A stretch of 64,000 bases of DNA from Pedobacter aquatilis (GTDB lineage: Bacteria; Bacteroidota; Bacteroidia; Sphingobacteriales; Sphingobacteriaceae). Numbering within the stretch: the first letter of the stretch is position 1; each line of letters opens with the position of its first letter. Of the stretch, positions 18,251 to 26,785 are shown piece after piece. The position numbers were made by a program, and so were the translations under genes. The notes under the pieces are model-generated. The model did not search any database. It saw nothing but the letters and a program-made list of their open reading frames with translations, and was not told the DNA's origin. The stretch covers positions 62,001 through 126,000 of the forward strand of contig NZ_JAUFPW010000030.1 of NCBI RefSeq assembly GCF_030409415.1, written 5' to 3'.

Positions 18251-18273
18251 AGCCAACAACCAAATTGTTGGCT
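18251..18273 (-). terminator. Hairpin after the glyoxalase-like gene
   Basis: AGCCAACAA / TTGTTGGCT is a perfect 9-bp stem with a 5-nt loop just past the stop of the VOC gene. The minus strand lacks a good T-run after it, so it is only a candidate terminator. Confidence 0.4.
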
Positions 18274-18285
18274 ATTTTGCTTTTA

Positions 18286-18669
18286 TTACTTTTCGTAAAG
18301 TTCCAATGGCAAACCATCAGGATCCGTAAAAAAGGTAAAGCGCTTATCCGTAAATTCATCAACTCTAATCGCCTCTGTTTCAATACCAAAACCATTCAAT
18401 CTTTTTATTTCCAATTCAACATCATCAACTTCAAAAGCCAAATGCCTTAAACCCTGTGCTTCCGGTCTTGATGGCCTTGCCGGAGGATTTTCGAATGAAA
18501 ATAATTCAATCTGGTAATTATTATCTATCGCCAAATCTAATTTATAAGATTTCCGTTCGGCTCTATAAACCTCACTTAAAACCTTAAATCCTAATTTATT
18601 TACGTAAAAATCCTTCGACTTTTCGTAATCAGAACAGATAATTGCGATGTGGTGAATTCTGTTAAACAT
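18286..18669 (-). CDS. VOC family protein of the YaeR/SMU1112c glyoxalase-like group
   Basis: The 127-residue protein has a single vicinal-oxygen-chelate module pair: HHIAIICSDYEKSKDFYVNK at the start, LRHLAFEVDD in the middle, and FFTDPDGLPLELYE with the last metal-ligand Glu at the end. His 6 or 7, His 75 or so, and that Glu are the likely metal ligands. Although called glyoxalase-like, the activity of this group is not established. It stands alone, with hairpins and low-complexity DNA on both sides. Confidence 0.9.
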   Translation of the reverse strand: MFNRIHHIAIICSDYEKSKDFYVNKLGFKVLSEVYRAERKSYKLDLAIDNNYQIELFSFENPPARPSRPEAQGLRHLAFEVDDVELEIKRLNGFGIETEAIRVDEFTDKRFTFFTDPDGLPLELYEK

Positions 18670-18702
18670 CTTTTAACTTATGATTTTAGATTTACGAATT
18701 AT

Positions 18703-18815
18703 GATTAAACACCCCAAATATCCACTAACTTTCCAACATTCCAACCTTTCGGTTTTCAACATTCACTCATTCAACATTCAATCATTCACTCATTCAAAAT
18801 CAATCATTATTTCTT
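18703..18815. repeat. CATTCA-rich low-complexity tract
   Basis: The stretch repeats CATTCA and ACATTC units many times with small changes (ATTCACTCATTCAACATTCA and similar). Tracts of this kind recur in several gaps of the window. It lies directly ahead of the purL promoter. Confidence 0.6.
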
Positions 18816-18838
18816 TCTATCATTAAAATTAAAAAAGC

Positions 18839-18846
18839 TAAATTTG
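18839..18846 (+). promoter_or_regulatory. -7 promoter box of purL
   Basis: TAAATTTG matches the Bacteroidota -7 consensus TAnnTTTG exactly. It overlaps the TTG at 18844 that a longer ORF would need, so translation must begin at the ATG at 18865. Confidence 0.7.
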
Positions 18847-18864
18847 CATCTTCAAAAAAAAAGC

Positions 18865-21800
18865 ATGATTCATTTCTTCTTAAATCAATCCGATACGGTT
18901 TTTGTTTTACAGACAGACCATCCCATATCTTCAACTGATGTTACAAAACTTGAATGGTTATTTGGCGGTGCCAAACTACAAAATGAGACTGCGCTAAGCG
19001 GTTTTTTTGTTGGTCCACGAGCTGCAATGATAACACCTTGGAGCACAAATGCGGTAGAGATTACCCAAAACATGGATATTCAGGGGATTATAAGAATTGA
19101 AGAATTTAAAAAGGTTGCGGCAGATTTTTCTGATTTCGACCCTATGCTTTCACAAAAGTATGAGGCCCTTAATCAAGAGGTTTACACGATAAATATTCAA
19201 CCTGAACCGATTTTAGAAATTACGGATATTGCAGCCTACAACAAACAAGAAGGTTTATCTTTAAGTGATGATGAGGTGGATTACTTGATTAAGCTTGCTG
19301 ATAGACTGGAAAGACCTTTAACGGATTCGGAAGTTTTTGGCTTTTCACAAGTAAATTCAGAGCATTGCCGCCACAAAATATTCAATGGTACATTTGTTAT
19401 CGATGGAGAAGAGAAACCGACATCACTTTTTAAACTTATCCGTAAAACTTCAGAAGAAAATCCGAACGATATTGTTTCGGCCTATAAAGATAACGTAGCT
19501 TTTATTAAAGGTCCGGTGGTACAGCAATTTGCGCCAAAACGTGCAGATGAGCCTGATTATTACGCAACAAGTGATTTTGAATCGGTAATATCAATAAAAG
19601 CAGAAACACACAATTTCCCAACAACTGTAGAACCTTTTAATGGTGCAGCAACAGGTTCTGGAGGAGAAATTAGAGATAGATTAGCGGGTGGACAAGGCTC
19701 ATTACCTTTAGCCGGAACAGCAGTTTACATGACTGCATTATCGCGTTTGGAAGAAAATAGAGCATGGGAAAAGGGTGTTGAAGAAAGGGCATGGCTTTAT
19801 CAAACACCAATGGATATTTTAATCAAAGCATCTAACGGGGCTACTGATTTTGGCAATAAATTCGGTCAGCCATTAATTACCGGTTCTGTTTTAACTTTCG
19901 AGCACGAAGAAGACAACCGTAAGTTAGGTTTTGATAAAGTGATTATGCTTGCCGGTGGCGTAGGTTATGGAAAAGCAAGTCAGGCTAAAAAACAAAAACC
20001 ACAAGAAGGCGACAATATAGTAGTTTTAGGTGGTGAAAATTATAGAATCGGAATGGGCGGTGCTGCTGTTTCATCGGCAGATACTGGTGCATTTGGAACT
20101 GGCATTGAATTAAACGCCATCCAGCGTTCCAACCCTGAAATGCAAAAAAGAGCTGCTAATGCTGTTCGCGGAATGGTAGAAAGTGAGTACAACACCATCA
20201 TATCTATACATGATCATGGTGCTGGCGGACACTTAAACTGCTTATCAGAACTGGTGGAAGAAAATGGTGGTTTAATCAATTTGGACAAACTTCCAGTAGG
20301 CGACCCTACCCTATCGGCAAAGGAAATTATCGGTAATGAATCTCAGGAACGCATGGGATTGGTTATTGGAAATGAGCACATCGAAACTTTGCAAAAAATT
20401 GCAGATAGAGAACGTGCTCCAATGTATACGGTTGGTAAGGTAACAGGCGACCATCGTTTTACTTTCAAATCTGAAACCACAGGTGCAAAACCAATGGATT
20501 TCGAATTGAACGATATGTTTGGCAGCTCGCCAAAAGTGGTGATGGAAGATAAAACCATCGACAGAAAATATGAAGAATTAAGCTACCATGCAGAAAAATT
20601 AGGTGAATATTTAAATCAAGTGCTTCAATTAGAGGCAGTAGCTTCTAAAGATTGGTTAACAAATAAAGTAGATAGATGTGTTGGTGGTCGCGTTGCAAAA
20701 CAACAAACTACCGGACCATTACAGTTACCTTTAAATAACTGTGGCGTAATGGCTTTAGATTTTCTTGGAAAAGAAGGTATTGCTACATCGGTTGGTCACG
20801 CACCTATTTCTGCATTAATCGACCCCGCTGCCGGAAGCAGAAATGCAATTGCAGAATCGCTTTCGAATATCGTTTGGGCTCCATTAAAAGATGGCCTAAA
20901 AAGTGTTTCATTATCTGCAAACTGGATGTGGGCTTGTAAAAACGAGGGTGAAGATGCCCGTTTGTATAATGCAGTTAAAGCTTGTTCAGATTTTGCTATT
21001 GATTTAGGCATCAATATCCCAACGGGAAAAGATTCTTTATCAATGAAACAAAAATATAAGGATGGCGATGTAATTGCGCCTGGTACAGTTATTATTTCGG
21101 CTGGTGGCAATTGCGATGATATTACTAAAGTTGTAGAACCAGTGCTGCAAAAAAACGGTGGTTCAATTTATTACATCAATCTTTCTAATGATGAATATAA
21201 ATTGGGTGGCTCATCTTTCGCACAGATTTTAAATAAAATCGGAACGGAAACACCTGATGTTAAAAACGCTGAGGCATTTAAAATTGCTTTCAACACGATT
21301 CAGCAATTAATTAAAGAAGGTAAAATCCAGGCTGGACATGATATAGGTAGTGGTGGTTTAATTACCACATTATTAGAGATGTGTTTTGCAGATAATGATT
21401 TGGCAGCAAACATTAATCTGGAAAAAATAAAAGAAAGTGATTTAGTTAAACTTCTTTTCGCAGAGAATATTGGTGTTGTTTTCCAGGCAGATGCTTCAGT
21501 AGAAGAAACTTTAAAAGCGAATGGTGTTGAATTTTTCAACATTGGAAGTGTTATTGATGGAAACATTCTGCAAATTAACCACAATGATACTGCTTACAAT
21601 TTTAACATTAGCGAATTACGCGATACTTGGTTTAAAACATCTTACTTATTAGATAAAAAACAAAGTGGCGATGTTAAAGCCAAAGAGCGTTTTGATAATT
21701 ATAAAAACCAGCCTTTAAAATATAACTTCCCAACACAATTTGATGGTAAAAAACCTGTTATCGACAACAGTAAACCAAGACCAAAAGCTGCAATTATCCG

Positions 21801-22524
21801 CGAAAAGGGAAGTAATTCTGAACGTGAATTAGCTAATGCAATGTATTTGGCCGGATTTGATGTTAAAGATGTACACATGACTGATTTAATTACCGGACGT
21901 GAAACTTTGGAAGATATTCAGTTTATCGGAGCTGTTGGCGGTTTCTCAAACTCTGATGTTTTGGGTTCGGCTAAAGGTTGGGCTGGTGCATTTATGTACA
22001 ACGATAAAGCCAGAATTGCTTTAGAAAAATTCTTTAATAGAGCAGATACTTTATCTGTCGGGATTTGCAATGGTTGTCAGTTATTTATTGAGCTTGGCCT
22101 GATTAACAAGGACCATGAAGAAAAACCAAAAATGTTGCATAACGATAGCCATAAACATGAAAGTATTTTCACCTCATTAACCATTGCCAAAAACAAATCG
22201 GTAATGCTTTCTACACTTGAAGGCGCAACTTTAGGTGTTTGGGTATCGCATGGCGAAGGAAAATTTAGCTTACCATATACAGAGGATAAATACCAGATTG
22301 TATCTAAGTATGCTTATGAGCAATATCCTGCAAGTCCGAACGGTTCTGATTACAATACAGCGATGATGTGTGATGAAACCGGCCGCCATTTAGTAATGAT
22401 GCCACACATTGAACGTTCATTGTTCCAATGGCACTGGGCAAATTATCCGAAAGGAAGAAAAGACGAAGTTTCGCCATGGATGGAAGCTTTCGTAAACGCA
22501 AGAAAATGGATAGAGAACATGTAA
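18865..22524 (+). CDS. purL: Phosphoribosylformylglycinamidine synthase, large single-chain form
   Basis: This 1219-residue enzyme converts FGAR, ATP and glutamine to FGAM, step four of purine synthesis. It has the N-terminal PurS-like region, two AIR-synthase-like ATP domains (SQVNSEHCRHKIFNGTF and IKAETHNFPTTVEPFNGAAT in the first half), and a C-terminal glutaminase with the nucleophile Cys in SVGICNGCQLFIEL near residue 1070 and catalytic His in VSHGEGKF. This is the long type of proteobacteria and eukaryotes, as opposed to separate PurL, PurQ and PurS. The ATG at 18865 is preferred to the TTG at 18844, which lies in the promoter box. purM and a glutamine synthetase lie within 6 kb. Confidence 0.98.
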   Translation: MIHFFLNQSDTVFVLQTDHPISSTDVTKLEWLFGGAKLQNETALSGFFVGPRAAMITPWSTNAVEITQNMDIQGIIRIEEFKKVAADFSDFDPMLSQKYEALNQEVYTINIQPEPILEITDIAAYNKQEGLSLSDDEVDYLIKLADRLERPLTDSEVFGFSQVNSEHCRHKIFNGTFVIDGEEKPTSLFKLIRKTSEENPNDIVSAYKDNVAFIKGPVVQQFAPKRADEPDYYATSDFESVISIKAETHNFPTTVEPFNGAATGSGGEIRDRLAGGQGSLPLAGTAVYMTALSRLEENRAWEKGVEERAWLYQTPMDILIKASNGATDFGNKFGQPLITGSVLTFEHEEDNRKLGFDKVIMLAGGVGYGKASQAKKQKPQEGDNIVVLGGENYRIGMGGAAVSSADTGAFGTGIELNAIQRSNPEMQKRAANAVRGMVESEYNTIISIHDHGAGGHLNCLSELVEENGGLINLDKLPVGDPTLSAKEIIGNESQERMGLVIGNEHIETLQKIADRERAPMYTVGKVTGDHRFTFKSETTGAKPMDFELNDMFGSSPKVVMEDKTIDRKYEELSYHAEKLGEYLNQVLQLEAVASKDWLTNKVDRCVGGRVAKQQTTGPLQLPLNNCGVMALDFLGKEGIATSVGHAPISALIDPAAGSRNAIAESLSNIVWAPLKDGLKSVSLSANWMWACKNEGEDARLYNAVKACSDFAIDLGINIPTGKDSLSMKQKYKDGDVIAPGTVIISAGGNCDDITKVVEPVLQKNGGSIYYINLSNDEYKLGGSSFAQILNKIGTETPDVKNAEAFKIAFNTIQQLIKEGKIQAGHDIGSGGLITTLLEMCFADNDLAANINLEKIKESDLVKLLFAENIGVVFQADASVEETLKANGVEFFNIGSVIDGNILQINHNDTAYNFNISELRDTWFKTSYLLDKKQSGDVKAKERFDNYKNQPLKYNFPTQFDGKKPVIDNSKPRPKAAIIREKGSNSERELANAMYLAGFDVKDVHMTDLITGRETLEDIQFIGAVGGFSNSDVLGSAKGWAGAFMYNDKARIALEKFFNRADTLSVGICNGCQLFIELGLINKDHEEKPKMLHNDSHKHESIFTSLTIAKNKSVMLSTLEGATLGVWVSHGEGKFSLPYTEDKYQIVSKYAYEQYPASPNGSDYNTAMMCDETGRHLVMMPHIERSLFQWHWANYPKGRKDEVSPWMEAFVNARKWIENM

Positions 22525-22591
22525 AAAAATAATGGATAATGTAAGATGGAAAATTGAATTCATTTCCCTCCATTCTACATTTAATTCATAA

Positions 22592-22624
22592 AAAACGGCT
22601 TGAGCAAATGCTTAAGCCGTTTTC
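22592..22624 (+). terminator. Terminator of purL
   Basis: AAAACGGCTTGAGC / GCTTAAGCCGTTTT forms a 14-bp stem with one G-T pair and a 4-nt loop about 70 bases after the purL stop. The T-run is part of the stem end. It is symmetric enough to act on both strands. Confidence 0.8.
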
Positions 22625-22748
22625 AATTTACCGTCTAAAAAAAATCATGACCAATGGTTAATAGAATTCCTCTACACCCCTTATTCACTCGATCTTACCT
22701 TTTACTTTTCACATTTTCCATCATTCCTTCAACGTGAATTAAGAGGTG

Positions 22749-22770
22749 TTTCTACAAGCTCAACCTGACA
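22749..22770 (+). repeat. Dispersed repeat TTTCnACAAGCTCAACCTGACA, copy 1
   Basis: TTTCTACAAGCTCAACCTGA, then CA, lies between purL and the FEKKY gene and matches units at 41119 and 62580. Confidence 0.55.
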
Positions 22771-22850
22771 ATTTCACTTTAAGCTATAACATCACAAACC
22801 GGTGGGTTTTTCCATCATCATTTAACTTCTTCAATCTCACACTTCCCCTC

Positions 22851-23216
22851 TCACATCCTAAATCTCACATCTTCCATCACCACATCATTCCTTACTTCCT
22901 TTCGCCATCCCTTACCATATTTACCATCCATATAATTAGCTACAACCTTATTATAATGTACAATTGAAATAGAGGCGGGTAAAACGCAACCATACTGATA
23001 ATACTTAATACCATATTTCTTTGCGAAAAGATTTTCTCCCTTATAATGTTTTGGCGCAAAGCCTCCCATAATTAAAAATTTAATATTTCCTTTCTTAATA
23101 TCAGATTGAGCCAGTTTAATACTATGGCTTATAGTGGTATCAGCATTTACAACATCAGCAGCTTTTAACTGATTTGTAAAAAGGAAGCTTAGTAAAATGA
23201 TTGTTATGGCTTTCAT
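22851..23216 (-). CDS. Secreted FEKKY-domain protein
   Basis: From the ATG at 23216 the product has 121 residues with a signal peptide (MKAITIILLSFLFTNQLKAA). The mature part has FLIMGGFAPKHYKGENLFAK, the KYGIKYYQYGC signature and KYGKGWRKEVRNDVV. This matches the FEKKY-domain family known from Bacteroidota, which has no assigned function. An upstream TTG at 23225 would add three residues and is less likely. The gene starts 10 bases after the stop of the TonB gene on the same strand, so they are probably co-transcribed. Confidence 0.75.
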   Translation of the reverse strand: MKAITIILLSFLFTNQLKAADVVNADTTISHSIKLAQSDIKKGNIKFLIMGGFAPKHYKGENLFAKKYGIKYYQYGCVLPASISIVHYNKVVANYMDGKYGKGWRKEVRNDVVMEDVRFRM

Positions 23217-23226
23217 AGGAAGCAAT

Positions 23227-24063
23227 TTAATTATTTAAAGTGAAAGTTATAGGCAAGTTAAAGCGAACGCGAACTGGGTTCCCTTTATTTTTACCCGCAT
23301 TCCAAGCTGGAGATTTCTTAATTACTTTTATCGCTTCTTCATCGCAACCAAATCCAATACCCTTTATTAAATTGACATTGCTTATCGAACCATCTTTTTC
23401 TACCACAAAGCTAATATACACCTTGCCTTGTGTACCTGCTTCTTGCGCTTGGTATGGGTATCTTAAATTACGCTGAATGTATTTCGCCCAGGCTTTCATT
23501 CCACCCTCAAATTCAGGATATTCATCAACGCCTGAAATATCAGTAATTGCATTTCCATCTGGCATATCTCCATCAACCTTAGTTCCGTTTCCATTGCCCT
23601 CATCTATTTTAGCTGGCAAAACAATGTTTGGATTTATATCTCCATCCTGAGTGATGTTACTAATCACCGCATCATTAGTATCGTCTATCGTTGGCGCTGG
23701 TTTTGCTATTGCATCATTCACAACCTCAATTTTTGAAGGCATATTAATGCTTTTCACTTTAGCAGGTTCTTCTTTCTTCATTTCCTCTTTCTTCTCTGGC
23801 TTAGGTTCTTCGATTTTAAAAATCTTATCGTCAGGGATATTTACAGGAATGCCGGTTTCTACTATCTCTGCAGGTTTTAACTTGTTATAAATTAATGGCG
23901 ATACACTTAAAAGTATAAAAACGCCGCCTGCAGCAAATAAGGATTTAGTTAAAGTTGATGACGATTGTGCCCTTAATGTGTAAGCACCATAATTTTTGTT
24001 TCTTCCAGAAAATACAAGATCGAGCCACTCGGTTTTGTAAATGTTAAATGATGAGTTGAACAT
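23227..24063 (-). CDS. Energy transducer TonB
   Basis: From the ATG at 24063 the protein has 278 residues. The N-terminus (MFNSSFNIYKTEWLDLVFSG, then RNKNYGAYTLR) is the usual start of Bacteroidota TonB proteins. It is followed by a membrane helix (SLFAAGGVFILLSVSPLIY), a Pro/Glu/Lys-rich periplasmic spacer and a TonB C-terminal domain (NLRYPYQAQEAGTQGKVYIS, FVVEKDGSISNVNLIKGIG). It passes proton-motive energy to outer-membrane receptors. The ORF could begin seven codons earlier at 24084. The FEKKY gene follows directly. Confidence 0.92.
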   Translation of the reverse strand: MFNSSFNIYKTEWLDLVFSGRNKNYGAYTLRAQSSSTLTKSLFAAGGVFILLSVSPLIYNKLKPAEIVETGIPVNIPDDKIFKIEEPKPEKKEEMKKEEPAKVKSINMPSKIEVVNDAIAKPAPTIDDTNDAVISNITQDGDINPNIVLPAKIDEGNGNGTKVDGDMPDGNAITDISGVDEYPEFEGGMKAWAKYIQRNLRYPYQAQEAGTQGKVYISFVVEKDGSISNVNLIKGIGFGCDEEAIKVIKKSPAWNAGKNKGNPVRVRFNLPITFTLNN

Positions 24064-24237
24064 AGTTTTGAGTTTTAGTAGCATGATGTGATAAAACCAT
24101 CAATTCCATAAAACTTTAAAAAATCTAAATTATTTGCTAAAAATGAAATTTTCAATCATAAAATCATTTTTATATTTCATTTTCGATAAAATTGAGATAT
24201 TTCTAACAATTGTTTCATAAAAATTAATAAAATATAC

Positions 24238-24245
24238 TATTTTTG
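24238..24245 (+). promoter_or_regulatory. -7 promoter box of glnN
   Basis: TATTTTTG fits TAnnTTTG exactly and lies 20 bases before the start codon of the type III glutamine synthetase. Confidence 0.6.
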
Positions 24246-24265
24246 ACAAAAAACATAACAAATTA

Positions 24266-26440
24266 ATGAAAAGCTTAAGAACCATCGCATTAAAAGAGGC
24301 TCAAAACAGAATTTCACCAGAAGTTAAATCACCATCTACAAAAATTTCTGACTTTTTTGGCGCTAATGTATTTGATAAGAAAAAAATGAGAGATTTCTTA
24401 TCTAAAGACGTGTATGAAAAATTAATTTCATCTATCAACCAAGGTGAATTAATCAACACTGAGGACGCAAACCAGATTGCAACAGCTATGAAAGCTTGGG
24501 CAATGAGTGCTGGCGCAACTCACTACACACACTGGTTCCAGCCTTTAACAGGTACAACGGCAGAAAAACATGATTCATTTTTTGAGCCAAGTGGCGAAGG
24601 TGCTATTGAAAAATTCGCAGGTAGCGCATTAGTTCAACAAGAGCCAGATGCATCTAGTTTCCCTAACGGCGGTATTCGTAATACTTTCGAAGCGCGTGGT
24701 TACACCGCTTGGGATCCATCTTCTCCGGCTTTCATTATGGAAAGCAAAGCTGGTAAAACACTTTGTATTCCGACTGTATTTGTTTCTTACACTGGCGAGG
24801 CATTAGATTATAAAGCACCATTATTAAAAGCATTAGCTGCATTAGATAAAGCTGCTGTTGATGTTTGCCAATATTTCGATAAAAGCATTACTAAAGTAAA
24901 TGCATCATTAGGTATCGAACAAGAATATTTCCTTGTTGATGAATCCTTATTCAACGCTCGTCCGGATTTATTATTAACTGGTCGTGCTTTATTCGGACAC
25001 ATGTCTGCTAAAGGCCAGCAATTAGAAGATCATTATTTTGGTTCTATTCCTGAGCGTGTTTTCACTTACATGGTAGATTTCGAAAACGAAGCTTTAAAAT
25101 TAGGCATTCCTTTAAAAACCCGTCATAATGAGGTTGCACCATCTCAGTTTGAGTGTGCGCCTATTTACGAAGAAATCAACTTAGCAATCGATCACAATCA
25201 ATTATTGATGGATTTGATGGAAAAAGTTGCTCGTCGCCACCATTTCCGTGTTTTATTACACGAAAAACCATATGCAGGCATCAACGGTTCTGGTAAACAT
25301 AATAACTGGAGCTTAATTACAGATACTGGTAAAAACTTATTGGCACCAGGCAAAACGCCAAAAAACAACTTAATGTTCTTAGCTTTCTTTGTTAACACAA
25401 TTAAAGCAGTTAGCGAACATGCAGATTTATTACGCGCAAGTATTGCATCTGTAAGCAACGACCACCGTTTAGGTGCTAACGAAGCTCCGCCAGCAATCAT
25501 TTCAATCTTCTTAGGTTCTCAGTTGAACGATGTATTAGATGAAATTGAGCACTCACGAATCAGCAAAAAAATTAAAGAAGATAACGCACTTTGGTTAGGT
25601 ATTCCTAAAATTCCACAAATTTTATTAGATAACACCGACCGTAACCGTACATCTCCATTTGCATTCACCGGTAATAAATTTGAGTTAAGAGCAGTTGGTT
25701 CATCAGCAAACTCTTCAGCACCAATGACCATCCTAAATGCTATCATGGCAGAGCAGTTGGTTAAATTTAAAGCTGAAGTTGATAAACTAATCAAGAAAGG
25801 TGATAAAAAAGATATCGCATTATTAACAGTAATCAAGAAATACATCAAAGAATCTAAATCGATTCGTTTTGAAGGTAATGGTTATAGTCAAGAGTGGGAA
25901 GATGAAGCTGCAGCACGCGGTTTATCAAACATCAAAACTACACCTAAGGCTTTGGATGCTTATTTAACTGAAAAATCTGCTGATTTATTTGCAGCGACTA
26001 ACATTTACAGCAAACGCGAAATCCATGCCCGTCATGAGATTATGTTAGAGAATTTCTACAAAAAATTACAAATCGAGGCTCGTGTAATGGGTGAAGTTGC
26101 TAACACGGCAATTATTCCTGCTGCAATTGCTTACCAAAATTCTTTAATCGCTAACGTAAAAGGATTAAAAGAAATTGGTGTAGATAGTAAATCATCATTA
26201 GAGATCGTTAAAAAATTATCTGAGCACTTGGATATCGTTAAGACGAATATTGATGCGATGCTTGAAGAACGTAAGGTGACTAATAAAATCGAAGATACTC
26301 GCGAAAAAGCAATTGCTTACGATGAGAAAGTTAAATCTTACTTCGATACCATTCGTTACCATGCTGATAAATTAGAGCAAATTGTTGACGATAGCGTTTG
26401 GCCTTTACCAAAATTCAGAGAATTATTGTTCATGAAATAG
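24266..26440 (+). CDS. glnN: Type III glutamine synthetase
   Basis: This 724-residue enzyme makes glutamine from glutamate, ammonia and ATP. Type III (GlnN) enzymes are about 730 residues and start with a GSIII-specific N-terminal domain, seen here in ISDFFGANVFDKKKMRDFLS and THYTHWFQPLTGTTAEKHDS. The catalytic part has SLGIEQEYFLVD, ETRH-like TRHNEVAPSQFE, GINGSGKHNNWSL and ASVSNDHRLGANEAPPAIIS. The C-terminal helical domain is complete. It lies between purL and purM, both purine genes, and purL is a large glutamine consumer. A good terminator follows. Confidence 0.97.
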   Translation: MKSLRTIALKEAQNRISPEVKSPSTKISDFFGANVFDKKKMRDFLSKDVYEKLISSINQGELINTEDANQIATAMKAWAMSAGATHYTHWFQPLTGTTAEKHDSFFEPSGEGAIEKFAGSALVQQEPDASSFPNGGIRNTFEARGYTAWDPSSPAFIMESKAGKTLCIPTVFVSYTGEALDYKAPLLKALAALDKAAVDVCQYFDKSITKVNASLGIEQEYFLVDESLFNARPDLLLTGRALFGHMSAKGQQLEDHYFGSIPERVFTYMVDFENEALKLGIPLKTRHNEVAPSQFECAPIYEEINLAIDHNQLLMDLMEKVARRHHFRVLLHEKPYAGINGSGKHNNWSLITDTGKNLLAPGKTPKNNLMFLAFFVNTIKAVSEHADLLRASIASVSNDHRLGANEAPPAIISIFLGSQLNDVLDEIEHSRISKKIKEDNALWLGIPKIPQILLDNTDRNRTSPFAFTGNKFELRAVGSSANSSAPMTILNAIMAEQLVKFKAEVDKLIKKGDKKDIALLTVIKKYIKESKSIRFEGNGYSQEWEDEAAARGLSNIKTTPKALDAYLTEKSADLFAATNIYSKREIHARHEIMLENFYKKLQIEARVMGEVANTAIIPAAIAYQNSLIANVKGLKEIGVDSKSSLEIVKKLSEHLDIVKTNIDAMLEERKVTNKIEDTREKAIAYDEKVKSYFDTIRYHADKLEQIVDDSVWPLPKFRELLFMK

Positions 26441-26467
26441 ATTTTAAGCCGCGAGGTTTAAGTTATA

Positions 26468-26502
26468 GGGCGTAAGGTTTTTAACTTTACGCCCTTTTTT
26501 TG
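26468..26502 (+). terminator. Terminator of glnN
   Basis: GGGCGTAAGGTT / AACTTTACGCCC forms a 12-bp stem with one G-T pair, a 3-nt loop and a long T-run, about 28 bases after the stop. Confidence 0.9.
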
Positions 26503-26723
26503 TAGCAGGGTTTTTAGGATTTAAAAATTGTCGGGATTCGAACGTACGATGAAAATTGTTATTTGATAATTGATTCTTGATAATGCCATTTATAAGTTGA
26601 AATTGTTATTTGAAATATGGTTATTAAATAACTTTCTACCTTCACCTTTTTACAGCTCATTTCTACTCATTATGCACTAAACCTTTTGGCTTCTGTCTAC
26701 TAATTCCCCACTTTTTACTCAAT

Positions 26724-26762
26724 ACTAAAAACCTTTTACCTTTTACCTTTTACCTTCTACCT
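26724..26762. repeat. CCTTTTA short tandem tract
   Basis: Several near-perfect units of ACCTTTT in a row sit just before the purM promoter. Similar pyrimidine-rich tracts on the same strand occur in other gaps of this window. Confidence 0.6.
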
Positions 26763-26770
26763 CTAATCAT

Positions 26771-26778
26771 TATCTTTG
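26771..26778 (+). promoter_or_regulatory. -7 promoter box of purM
   Basis: TATCTTTG is an exact TAnnTTTG match ending only seven bases before the purM ATG. Transcription from it would begin within about two bases of the start codon, giving a nearly leaderless mRNA. Confidence 0.65.
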
Positions 26779-26785
26779 CGCCAAC

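Noticed and set aside
18844-18864. TTG start that would lengthen purL by seven residues
   Set aside because: The TTG lies within an exact TAnnTTTG promoter box; the ATG at 18865 fits the promoter and the family.
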